Assembly (NCBI GenBank): GCA_963815655.1
Contig: CAWFHK010000001.1
Location: forward strand, 2,542,001-2,606,000
DNA: 64,000 nucleotides
Source of the DNA: JAWOLE01 sp963815655
Lineage (GTDB): Bacteria > Acidobacteriota > Thermoanaerobaculia > UBA5066 > Gp7-AA6
Direction of reading: 5' to 3'
The notes below the pieces were generated by a model that saw nothing but the letters and a program-made list of their open reading frames with translations, had not been told where the DNA came from and made no database searches. Shown here in pieces: positions 28,137-35,649 of this stretch (its first letter is position 1; every line of letters starts with the position of its first letter). The translations under genes were made by a program, and so were the position numbers.

Positions 28137-28212
28137 TGGCTGTGGGGGGTGGAATCGAACCACCAACCTTCCGGTTAACAGCCGGACGTTGTACCAATTC
28201 AACTACCCCACA
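28137..28212 (-). tRNA. tRNA-Asn (GTT)
   Basis: The minus strand folds as a full cloverleaf. The acceptor is TGTGGGG/CCCCACA, the D stem GTTG/CAAC, the anticodon stem TCCGG/CCGGA with loop CTGTTAA (anticodon GTT), and the T stem GGTGG/CCACC with loop TTCGATT. The discriminator is G, normal for tRNA-Asn, and CCA is encoded. Confidence 0.97.
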
Positions 28213-28560
28213 ACGCCGGAGCAGTATGCCTGAGAGCCCGCGCCGGGGATAGCTGGACGATCGGACAGTTCTCGACGAGACGCGGCGATGCCCTCGTGGC
28301 GGAGCAGATCCCTCGTCGCGGAGCCTGCCCCGACTGCGTTTGGAACCTTGCTGACACTCATGAGAGCAGATTCCTCGCGGAGCCTGTCCCGAGCGGACAC
28401 GGCTCATCGAAGCGACCGGAGCAGATCCCTCGCTGCGCTCGGGATGACAGGACGGGGCGAGGGGCTCGGAATGACATGAGGAGCGGAGGGGCTCCTCGGG
28501 ATGACAGGCAAGAAAGAGAGACTGGGAGCGTCTCGTAAGATACGGGTCGCGAGAAAAGCG
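28213..28560. repeat. Intergenic dispersed repeats
   Basis: This gene-free stretch holds repeated pieces such as GAGCAGATCCCTCG, GCTGCGCTCGG and GGAATGACA. A block at 28317-28380 is nearly the same as 39098-39160. Such GGATGAC-type repeats are scattered between genes in many GC-rich bacteria. No RNA gene is seen. Confidence 0.65.
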
Positions 28561-29994
28561 ATGAACGAAGACCGGACGCTCGAGCTCTCCTCGGCGCAGT
28601 TGCGCGGCCTGATCGAGGCGGCGACGGAGCGCATCCTCGCGTACATCGAATCGCTGCCGCGGCAGTCTTCGGGAGACTCGGCCGGAGGAGCGACGCTGGC
28701 ACGGTCGCTCAAGGAGCCGCTGCCGGAGACAGGGCGGCCGGCGGCCGAGCTCCTCGACCTGCTCTTCGAGAAAGTCATCCCGAAGGGGTTCAACACCGCC
28801 GGGCCCGGCTACCTCGCGTACATCCCGGGCGGAGGCGTCCCGCACGCGGCGGTGGCCGACCTGATCGCGGACGCCACGAACCGCTACGTCGGCGTCTTCG
28901 CCGCCGCGCCGGGCCTGGCGCAGATCGAGACGAACGTCGTCTCCTGGTTCTGCGGGATCGTGGGCTATCCCGAGACGGCGCGCGGAATCCTGACGACGGG
29001 CGGCTCTCTCGCGAACTTCTCGGCGGTCGTCACCGCGCGGCGCGAGAGATTGCCCGAGAACTTTCTCTCCGGCACGATCTACGCCTCGGACCAGGTCCAT
29101 CACTCCATCCAGAAGGCGGCGATGCTCGCCGGATTCCCGGAGGGGAACGTTCGCGAGATCCCGTCGGACGAGCGCTTCCGGATTCGCACGGACGAGCTCG
29201 AGCGCGCGATCGCGGCCGACCGCTCGGCAGGGTTCCAGCCGTTCCTCCTCGTCGGCAACGCCGGCAGCGTCAACACCGGCGCGGTGGACGACCTCGCGGC
29301 GCTCGCGGACGTCGCGGCGAAAGAAAAACTCTGGCTCCACGTGGACGGCGCGTACGGCGGGTTCTTCCTGCTGACCGAGCGCGGCCGCAAGGCGATGGCG
29401 GGAGTCGAGCGCTCCGACTCGATCACGCTCGATCCGCACAAGAGCCTCTTCCTTCCGTACGGCGTCGGCTCGCTTCTCGTGCGCGACGGCGACGCCTTGA
29501 AGCGCGCGCACGCCCTCTCGGCCGCCTACCTCCCCTCGATGCAGGAGGACCCGGATCTCGTGGACTTCAACCAGATTTCGCCGGAGCTGTCGCGGAGCTG
29601 GAGGGGCCTGCGCGTCTGGCTCCCGATCAAGATGCACGGCATCGGACCCTTCCGCGCGAACCTCGACGAAAAGCTGGATCTCGCCGCGTGGGCGGCGGAG
29701 GAGCTTCGGAAGATCCCGGGCGTCGAGATCCTGGCCGAGCCTCAGCTCTCGATCGTCGCGTTCCGGTGGAGAGGCGAACAGGACGACGCGGCGGCCCTGA
29801 ACCGGATCAACCGGGACCTGCTGGAACGCATCAACGGCGAGAAGCGCGTCTACCTGACGGGGACGATGCTGGGAGATCGGTTCGCGATACGGATCTGCGT
29901 CCTCTCCTTTCGCACTCACGCCGAGCGGATGCGAGAGGGGATGGAGGACATCCGGGCGGCTGTCGGCGCGCTTCGCAACAAGCCGGACCCGTGA
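28561..29994 (+). CDS. PLP-dependent group II (aromatic-type) amino acid decarboxylase
   Basis: The 477-aa protein matches the pyridoxal-phosphate decarboxylases acting on aromatic amino acids or glutamate. The PLP lysine is Lys294 in LDPHKSLF, the ring-binding Asp262 is in HVDGAYGG, and His180 is in QVHHS. TTGGSLANF (about 145-153) is the cofactor-phosphate loop. Substrate cannot be fixed from sequence; removal of CO2 from an L-amino acid in the cytoplasm is the family reaction. ATG 28561 is preferred to the ATG 60 nt upstream, which lies in repeat sequence. It stands alone, with a small VapBC pair following. Confidence 0.88.
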   Translation: MNEDRTLELSSAQLRGLIEAATERILAYIESLPRQSSGDSAGGATLARSLKEPLPETGRPAAELLDLLFEKVIPKGFNTAGPGYLAYIPGGGVPHAAVADLIADATNRYVGVFAAAPGLAQIETNVVSWFCGIVGYPETARGILTTGGSLANFSAVVTARRERLPENFLSGTIYASDQVHHSIQKAAMLAGFPEGNVREIPSDERFRIRTDELERAIAADRSAGFQPFLLVGNAGSVNTGAVDDLAALADVAAKEKLWLHVDGAYGGFFLLTERGRKAMAGVERSDSITLDPHKSLFLPYGVGSLLVRDGDALKRAHALSAAYLPSMQEDPDLVDFNQISPELSRSWRGLRVWLPIKMHGIGPFRANLDEKLDLAAWAAEELRKIPGVEILAEPQLSIVAFRWRGEQDDAAALNRINRDLLERINGEKRVYLTGTMLGDRFAIRICVLSFRTHAERMREGMEDIRAAVGALRNKPDP

Positions 29995-30016
29995 CTCCAG
30001 AACGGCCCGGCCGTGC

Positions 30017-30028
30017 GCATACTTATGC
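30017..30028. promoter_or_regulatory. Candidate operator of the first VapBC-like pair
   Basis: GCATA and TATGC form a perfect inverted repeat with a 2-nt spacer, 16 nt before the antitoxin ATG, in a locally AT-rich patch. Antitoxins of this class usually bind such sites. Confidence 0.45.
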
Positions 30029-30044
30029 TAATATGTTTTCCCAT

Positions 30045-30290
30045 ATGAGGACCACCGTCGATCTCCCGGACGAACTGCTCATCGCCGCCAAGAAAATGGC
30101 GGCCGAGTCGCGGAAGACGCTGCGCGAGGTGTTCGAGCGAAGCCTGCGCCGGGAGCTTGCGCAACCCGCGGCAGGCCGCCGGTCCCGACGTCGGCCGATC
30201 CGGTGGGTCACCGCCAGGGGAGGACTGCCTCCCGGCGTGGACGTCCGGGACCGCGCCCGCATGCACGCGTGGATCCGCGGTGAGCGTTGA
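30045..30290 (+). CDS. Antitoxin, VapB/ribbon-helix-helix type
   Basis: The 81-aa protein begins MRTTVDLPDELLIAAKKMA, a ribbon-helix-helix DNA-binding start, followed by a basic tail that likely wraps the toxin. The first ATG after the AT-rich promoter region is used. Its TGA overlaps the TTG start of the PIN toxin by 4 nt. Confidence 0.8.
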   Translation: MRTTVDLPDELLIAAKKMAAESRKTLREVFERSLRRELAQPAAGRRSRRRPIRWVTARGGLPPGVDVRDRARMHAWIRGER

Positions 30291-30715
30291 TCGCCATCGA
30301 CACGAACCTCCTGATCTACGCTCACCGGGCCTCCCTGCCGGAGCACCGGGCCGCCCGCCGCGCGATCGAGGAGGCCAGCCAGGACCCGCGCGGCTGGGGT
30401 ATCGCGCTCCCGAGCGTCGCCGAGTTCTGGGCGATCGTCACCCATCCTCAAAGCGCCGGCGGCGCCTCGACGGCGCGGCAGGCCCGCGGTTTCCTGGACT
30501 CGTTGATCACCGAGGCCGGCGCTCAACTCTGGACGGCGCGCGAGGGCTTCTGGGACCGGCTCCTGCGGTTGGCGGGAGATCTCCGCGTCCACGGCCCGCG
30601 GATCTTCGATCTTCAGATCGGCCTGACGGCTTTCGACAATGGAGCCGTCGAAGTCTGGACGCACGACAGCCGCTTCGTCGGTTTCGCGGGTCTCCGCGTC
30701 CACGACCCTCTCTGA
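30287..30715 (+). CDS. PIN-domain toxin (VapC-like)
   Basis: The 142-aa protein has the acidic residues of a PIN ribonuclease: Asp in IAIDTN, Glu in SVAEFW, Asp in IFDLQIG and Asp in THDSRF. The TTG start at 30287 overlaps the antitoxin stop. VapC toxins cleave tRNA or rRNA; the target here is unknown. It is convergent with a beta-lactamase-like gene 36 nt away. Confidence 0.85.
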   Translation: MIAIDTNLLIYAHRASLPEHRAARRAIEEASQDPRGWGIALPSVAEFWAIVTHPQSAGGASTARQARGFLDSLITEAGAQLWTAREGFWDRLLRLAGDLRVHGPRIFDLQIGLTAFDNGAVEVWTHDSRFVGFAGLRVHDPL

Positions 30716-30751
30716 CAACGCCGTTTGGGAGAGCGGAGACGAAGATCGCCG

Positions 30752-31699
30752 CTATCGGCGCGCGTTGAAAGAGTCATAGACGATCCGGGAGAGCGCGGCT
30801 CCCGTGACGAGGGCCCGGTTGTCCACGGTGGGGGTCTTGTCCCTGATCCGGCGGGCGCAGATCGCGATGACGTAGCGCGCCTTCGGGCTCTGGACGTACG
30901 CCGCGTCGGTCCGGACGTCGCCCCTGAAGCCTTTCGCGTCGGGGAGCTTCTCTTCGTCCCAGCCGGTCTTGTTGGCGACGGTGATCCTGTCCCGGTCGAA
31001 CGGGAGCGACCGCGGAATCATGGCGCGGTCCTGCTGCTTCTCGAGGATCCCGAGCATCTCGTCGCACGCGGCGCGGCTGACGACCTTCCCCTCGGCGATC
31101 AGCTCCATCAGCCGTGAGATCTCGTTGGGCGTCGTCATGCCGAGGCCGAACTCCTTCTCCTCCTCCGGGAAGACGTCGGCGTGGCCGTCGCGGAAGGTCG
31201 GGCGGAAGATCTTCGTGTTCGGGAGACCGTAGGCCGCCATCCGGCGGTCCACGCTGGCGGCTCCGACGCGGCGCACGAGGAGGTTCGTCGCGGTGTTGTC
31301 GGAGAACGCGATCATCAGGACGAGCAGGTCCGACACCGTCAATGAAATTCCCGGGTGGAGCTGGTTCAGGACCACGGGCTCGTCCCCGGCTTTGTCGGAT
31401 TCGGCCAGCGTCACGGCCGTTTCGGCACGGAACTTCCCTTCCGCCATCTGGTGATATGTCTCGACCATCACGGCGACCTTGATGAGGCTCGCCGTCGGAA
31501 ACCTCATGTCGCCGTTGACCACGAACGCCTCACCCGTGTCGAGGTTCCTGACCGCGACGCCGAGGGTCCCGGGAAACTCGCGGACCACCGTCTCCAGGCG
31601 CTTCTGGATGGGCGGCGGGCCGGCGGCGGGCGCTCCGGACGCCGGTCCCAGGAATCCGGCGAGCGCCGCGGCCGTTCTGACCAACAACGCGAGTCGCAT
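30752..31699 (-). CDS. Class A beta-lactamase-like serine hydrolase
   Basis: The 315-aa protein has a signal peptide and the penicillin-binding fold motifs: Ser71-x-x-Lys74 (SLIK), SDN at 133-135 and KTG at 244-246. The omega-loop that should carry the general base (ExxLN) instead reads KIFRPTFRDGHADVF, with no Glu at the expected place. So classical beta-lactam hydrolysis is uncertain, and a related transpeptidase, esterase or carboxypeptidase role is possible. The protein is expected to be periplasmic. The gene is divergent from a small unknown gene 62 nt upstream. Confidence 0.82.
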   Translation of the reverse strand: MRLALLVRTAAALAGFLGPASGAPAAGPPPIQKRLETVVREFPGTLGVAVRNLDTGEAFVVNGDMRFPTASLIKVAVMVETYHQMAEGKFRAETAVTLAESDKAGDEPVVLNQLHPGISLTVSDLLVLMIAFSDNTATNLLVRRVGAASVDRRMAAYGLPNTKIFRPTFRDGHADVFPEEEKEFGLGMTTPNEISRLMELIAEGKVVSRAACDEMLGILEKQQDRAMIPRSLPFDRDRITVANKTGWDEEKLPDAKGFRGDVRTDAAYVQSPKARYVIAICARRIRDKTPTVDNRALVTGAALSRIVYDSFNARR

Positions 31700-31761
31700 G
31701 AAGCCATGCTAACGGATGCGATCCTCCAGGCCGGATTTGAGGCAGAATTGAGCCCGCAACC

Positions 31762-32190
31762 ATGATCGCGCGCGCCCGGACGGTCAACGCCATCCTGGAA
31801 CAGGGCCGGATCTCCCAGCCGGTCCAGAAGTCGGAGCTGCGCCGCGGAGACCGCGTCGTCGTCGCGACCGAGAACTCCGTCTATTGCATCAGCGTGCTCG
31901 GCGACTCGACCTACAGCGTCTGGGGGGGATGGTTCGATCGCCAGGGCGTCTCCCCCGTCCGGCTCTCGATCTCCGGCTGCACCTGGGGCGGCAGCGTCAT
32001 CAAGCAGGACATCGTCGCCGCCTGCGGACTGCGCCTGGAATTCGGCAACCGCGTCGTGACGAGCCGCATCCGCGCGGTCCGCGTCATCCGCGGAACGAAC
32101 GGAGACGGGGAGCGCCTCCGCCCGGCGGGCAGCCGCGAGCTGCTCGCGGCCTGCTACGGCCAGGACTCCGACTCGTCCATCCGCGGGTAG
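31762..32190 (+). CDS. Hypothetical protein (142 aa)
   Basis: I do not recognise a family. The protein is mostly beta-strand in composition (GDRVVVATENSVYCISVLGD, VSPVRLSISGCTWGG) with no signal peptide or membrane helix. It is divergent from the beta-lactamase-like gene and is followed at once by a PIN pseudogene. Confidence 0.6.
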   Translation: MIARARTVNAILEQGRISQPVQKSELRRGDRVVVATENSVYCISVLGDSTYSVWGGWFDRQGVSPVRLSISGCTWGGSVIKQDIVAACGLRLEFGNRVVTSRIRAVRVIRGTNGDGERLRPAGSRELLAACYGQDSDSSIRG

Positions 32191-32547
32191 GCCCGGCTCG
32201 CGGAAGCGCTCGCCAGGCTGATCGCCGGTGAGGACGAAGTCCAGACGTGCGGAGTGATCGTTTCGGAGGTGTTCCAGGGACTTCGGTAAGAGAAGGGCCG
32301 GGCGGATTTTGCGTCGCTCTTCCGAGAGCTGGTGTTTCTCGAGCCCGCGGGAATCGATTCCTATCTTCGCGCGGCCGACGTGTATCGCGCGCTCCGGCGG
32401 AAGGGAATCACGGCCCGCTCCACGAGCGACTGTCTCATCGCCGTCCTGGCGGAAGAAAACGGCTGTGACGTGCTGGCACGCGACCGGGATCTGGACTCCG
32501 TCCTCGCGAGCGGAGTCGTCAAGACGCGAGCGTTCGGACATTCATGA
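32191..32547 (+). pseudogene. PIN-domain (VapC-like) remnant
   Basis: The frame directly after the hypothetical gene reads LARLIAGEDEVQTCGVIVSE, then VFQGLR, a TAA at 32287-32289, and continues as a PIN C-terminus (STSDCLIAVLAEENGCDVLA, then RDRDLD). The N-terminal catalytic Asp segment is absent and the internal stop is in frame, so it is a decayed toxin gene without an antitoxin. Confidence 0.7.
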
Positions 32548-32669
32548 TCGCGGCCGGCAGCCGGCCTGGCCCCCTTCCAGACTCCTTCTTCCCTGGGGCG
32601 CGACGGATGAAGAGGTCCGGGGGCCGAAGGCTCCTCGGGGAAAGCGCCAGACAATTGCCTGGAGCTATT

Positions 32670-32691
32670 GTATCTACATTTGGTATATACT
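32670..32691. promoter_or_regulatory. Candidate operator and -10 box of the second VapBC
   Basis: GTATCTAC (32670-32677) and GTATATAC (32683-32690) repeat at a 13-nt interval, and each is nearly or fully self-complementary. A near-consensus -10 TATACT lies at 32686-32691. GGAGGAGG follows as a ribosome site before ATG 32716. Confidence 0.5.
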
Positions 32692-32715
32692 TACTGGAGG
32701 AGGTTCAGACAGCCG

Positions 32716-32946
32716 ATGCGAGCCAGACTCTTCAAGAGCGGGGGAAGCCAGGCGGTGAGGCTGCCCAAGGCGTACCGGTTTGAGGGAGAGAAGGAAGTCC
32801 TGATCTATCGCCAGGGAGGGCGTGTCGTTCTCGAAGGGCGCCGGAAAGCCTGGAGCCGTGAATTCCTCGAGCTCGCCGGCTCCGCGCGAGACTTCCCCTA
32901 TTCTCGCGAGCGGCGGCGGGCCGAGCCGGGGCCCGAGCTCGAGTAG
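32716..32946 (+). CDS. vapB: VapB antitoxin (AbrB/SpoVT type)
   Basis: The 76-aa protein begins MRARLFKSGGSQAVRLPKAY, the swapped-hairpin DNA-binding fold of VapB antitoxins. The tail is basic and acidic in turn, as expected for toxin binding. ATG 32716 is preferred over upstream starts because the family motif begins there. The VapC gene starts 3 nt after its stop. Confidence 0.88.
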   Translation: MRARLFKSGGSQAVRLPKAYRFEGEKEVLIYRQGGRVVLEGRRKAWSREFLELAGSARDFPYSRERRRAEPGPELE

Positions 32947-32949
32947 GCA

Positions 32950-33351
32950 TTGACTTTTCTTCTGGATACCAACGCGTGCGTCGACTATCTGACGGGGCGC
33001 TATCCCAGGGTGGCCGATCGCATTCAACGGACTCTGCCCGCTGACCTTTGCGTCAGCTCCATTGTCGCGGCGGAGCTTTGGTACGGAGCGGACAAGAGCC
33101 GCTACCCCGTACAGAATCACTCCCGGCTCGACGTGTTCCTCGCAGAGGTCCGCTGCCTCGACTTCGACCTCGCGGCCTCCACCGCCTATGGCGCGATCAG
33201 GGTCGCTCTGGAACGCCGGGGCCAGCCGATCGGAGCCCACGACATGCTCATCGCGGCCCATGCGATCTCGGCGGGAGCCGTGCTGGTGTCAGACAACGTC
33301 CGCGAGTTCTCGCGCGTAAAGGGCTTGAGCGTCGAAAACTGGCGCAGGTAG
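32950..33351 (+). CDS. vapC: VapC toxin (PIN-domain ribonuclease)
   Basis: The 133-aa protein has the PIN residues: Asp in LLDTNACVDYL, Glu in VAAELWYG, Asp in IGAHDMLIAAHA and Asp in VSDNVREF. The start is TTG at 32950. It fits the tRNA-cleaving VapC family. It converges on dcp with about 20 nt between the stops. Confidence 0.9.
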   Translation: MTFLLDTNACVDYLTGRYPRVADRIQRTLPADLCVSSIVAAELWYGADKSRYPVQNHSRLDVFLAEVRCLDFDLAASTAYGAIRVALERRGQPIGAHDMLIAAHAISAGAVLVSDNVREFSRVKGLSVENWRR

Positions 33352-33371
33352 GGAGCGCCAAAGACTCCCTC

Positions 33372-35513
33372 TTACTTGCTTGAGGACTTGAGGCCGCGCT
33401 CCTCGATCAGCGGCTCGACCTCGGGATCGCGGCCGCGGAAAGCGCGATAGAGCGCGGCGGCGTCCTGCGTTCCCGCGCGAGAGAGGACCATTTCGCGGAA
33501 GCGCTGGCCGTTCGCGCGGGTCATGCCGCCGTGCTCTCTGAACCAGTAGTACGCGTCGTCGTCGATCACCTCGCTCCAGAGGTACGCGTAATAGCCGGCC
33601 GCGTAGCCGCCCGGCCAGATGTGCGAGAAGTAGGTCGTGTGGTAGCGGGGAGGCACCTGCGCCATGTCCACGTCGAAGCGCTTCAGCGAGGACTTCTCGA
33701 AGGCGTTGACGTCCTGCCGCGGCGCGTCCGGCGCGAGCTCGTGCCAGGCCATGTCGAGGAGCGCGGCCGCGAGGTATTCGGTCGTCTTGTACCCCTGGTT
33801 GAACGTGCGGGACTTCTTGATCTTGTCCACGAGCGCCTGCGGCATCGGCTTGCCCGTCCGGAAGTGCTTCGCGTAGTTGGCGAGGACGGACGGCTCGAGC
33901 GCCCAGTGCTCGTTGAACTGCGACGGGAACTCGACGAAGTCGCGCGGCACGGACAGCAGCGTCGGGTAACGGGCGCTCGCGAACATGGCGTGCAGGGCGT
34001 GGCCGAACTCGTGGAAGAGCGCGGTGACGTCGCCGAAGGAGACGAGCGCCGGCTGGCCGGCGGCGGGCTTCGTGAAGTTCGTCACGTTGTACACCACGGG
34101 CTTCGTCCCCAGCAGGGGGCTCGGGTCCACGAAGCTGTCCTGCCAGGCGCCGCCGCTCTTGTTCGAGCGGGAGAAGTAGTCGCCGTAGTAGAGCGCGAGC
34201 GGCTTGCCGTCGGCGTCGAACACCTCGAAGACGCGGACGTCGGGTTGATAGACGGGGATGTCCTTGCGCTCCTTGAACGTCAGCCCGTAGAGCTTGTTCG
34301 CGGCGAAGAAGACGCCGTCCCGGAGCACGCGGTCGAGTTCGAAGTAGGGCGCGACCTGAGATTCGTCCAGGTCGTACTCGGCCTTGCGGACCTTCTCGGC
34401 GTAGAACCCCCAGTCCGCCGCGCCGAGCTGGAAGCCTCCCTTCTCCGCGTCGATCAGCTTCTGCATCCGCGCCGCCTCGCCGCGGGCCTTCGCCGTCGCC
34501 GCCGGCACGAGGCCGGTCATCAGCTTCTCGGCGTTCTGCGGCGTCTTCGCCATCTGGTCGTCCAGGACGAACGCCGCGTAATTTGGATAGCCGAGGAGCT
34601 TCGCGCGCTCCGCCCGCATCTGCGCGAGGCGGGCGACGATGGCCTTCGTGTCGTTGGCGCCGCCATGGTCGCAGCGCAGCGACGAGGCCTGGAAGAGGCG
34701 CTCGCGCAGCGCCCGGTTCGAGAGGGCCGCGAGCGCCGGCTGCTGCGTCGTGTTCTGGAGGGTGAGGAGCCACTTGCCGGAGAGCTTCCGCTCCTTCGCC
34801 GCCTCGGCCGCGGCCGCGATGTCCCCTTCGCCGAAGCCCGCCAGATCCTCCTTGTTGTCCACGACGACCGCGGACTCGTTGGTGTCGGCGAGCACCTTGT
34901 CGGTGAACTCCGTCGTCAGCTTCGCCTCCTCCTGGTTCAGGGCGCGCAGGGTCGTCTTGTCGGCCTCCGAGAGCTGCGCCCCGGCGCGCACGAAGTTCAA
35001 CCAGTACCTCTCGACGAGGTACCGGGACTCCGCGTCCAGGCCGAGCGCCTCGCGCCGGTCGTAGAGGGACTTCACGCGCGCGAAGAGCTTCGCGTTCAGG
35101 TAAATGGCGTCCTGGTGCGCGGCGAGCTTCGGCGCCTCCTCCGCCTTGATCTTCTGCATCGTCTCGCTCGTGTTGGACTGCGTCAAGCCGAAGAAGACCT
35201 TGGCGACGCGCGTCAGGAGCTCGCCCGAGCGCTCCATGGCCTCGAGCGTGTTGGCGAAGGTCGGCGGCTCGGGATTGTCCGCGATCGCCTCGATCTCCGC
35301 GAGCTGCCGCTTCATCCCTTCCTCGATCGCCGGCTGGTAGTCGCTCTCCCTGATCCGGTCGAACGGGGGCGCCTGGTACGGGAGCGTGCTGGCCGCAAGA
35401 AACGGATTGGACGCGGCCGGAGCCGGCGCGGCCGGCGACTGTCGGGCGGCGGCAGGGCGGGTCGACGCGAGAGCCACGGTCGCCGCGAGGGAGATCGAAA
35501 GAATTCTTTTCAT
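33372..35513 (-). CDS. dcp: M3-family peptidyl-dipeptidase
   Basis: The 713-aa protein has a signal peptide (ISLAATVALASTRPAAA) and full length for the oligopeptidase A / Dcp family. The zinc site is HEFGH at 501-505, with the third ligand in VEFPSQFNEHW (about 527-537). It should remove dipeptides from the C-terminus of peptides in the periplasm. It is divergent from the sortilin-like gene, and the 136 nt between their starts must hold both promoters. Confidence 0.92.
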   Translation of the reverse strand: MKRILSISLAATVALASTRPAAARQSPAAPAPAASNPFLAASTLPYQAPPFDRIRESDYQPAIEEGMKRQLAEIEAIADNPEPPTFANTLEAMERSGELLTRVAKVFFGLTQSNTSETMQKIKAEEAPKLAAHQDAIYLNAKLFARVKSLYDRREALGLDAESRYLVERYWLNFVRAGAQLSEADKTTLRALNQEEAKLTTEFTDKVLADTNESAVVVDNKEDLAGFGEGDIAAAAEAAKERKLSGKWLLTLQNTTQQPALAALSNRALRERLFQASSLRCDHGGANDTKAIVARLAQMRAERAKLLGYPNYAAFVLDDQMAKTPQNAEKLMTGLVPAATAKARGEAARMQKLIDAEKGGFQLGAADWGFYAEKVRKAEYDLDESQVAPYFELDRVLRDGVFFAANKLYGLTFKERKDIPVYQPDVRVFEVFDADGKPLALYYGDYFSRSNKSGGAWQDSFVDPSPLLGTKPVVYNVTNFTKPAAGQPALVSFGDVTALFHEFGHALHAMFASARYPTLLSVPRDFVEFPSQFNEHWALEPSVLANYAKHFRTGKPMPQALVDKIKKSRTFNQGYKTTEYLAAALLDMAWHELAPDAPRQDVNAFEKSSLKRFDVDMAQVPPRYHTTYFSHIWPGGYAAGYYAYLWSEVIDDDAYYWFREHGGMTRANGQRFREMVLSRAGTQDAAALYRAFRGRDPEVEPLIEERGLKSSSK

Positions 35514-35649
35514 TGGCTTCCTTCCGTCGTCAGATTCGTGAGGTTTCCGACCCTTATACGTATCGAGGCGGAGTAAGATTCTCGCTCAGCCTGTCCCGGA
35601 CAATCCAATTCTTCCCGGCTTGGCCAGATTACTCTCGGGAGGTGGAACT

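Larger units (their letters stand above)
10452..28161. mobile_element. Putative tRNA-Asn-associated genomic island
   Basis: A 25-base direct repeat of the tRNA-Asn 3' end bounds the region, with the intact tRNA at one end. Inside are three insertion sequences, an abiE pair and a broken kinase. No integrase gene is visible, and sequence similarity extends beyond the tRNA end on the same side of both copies, which simple integration does not explain. Confidence 0.35.
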
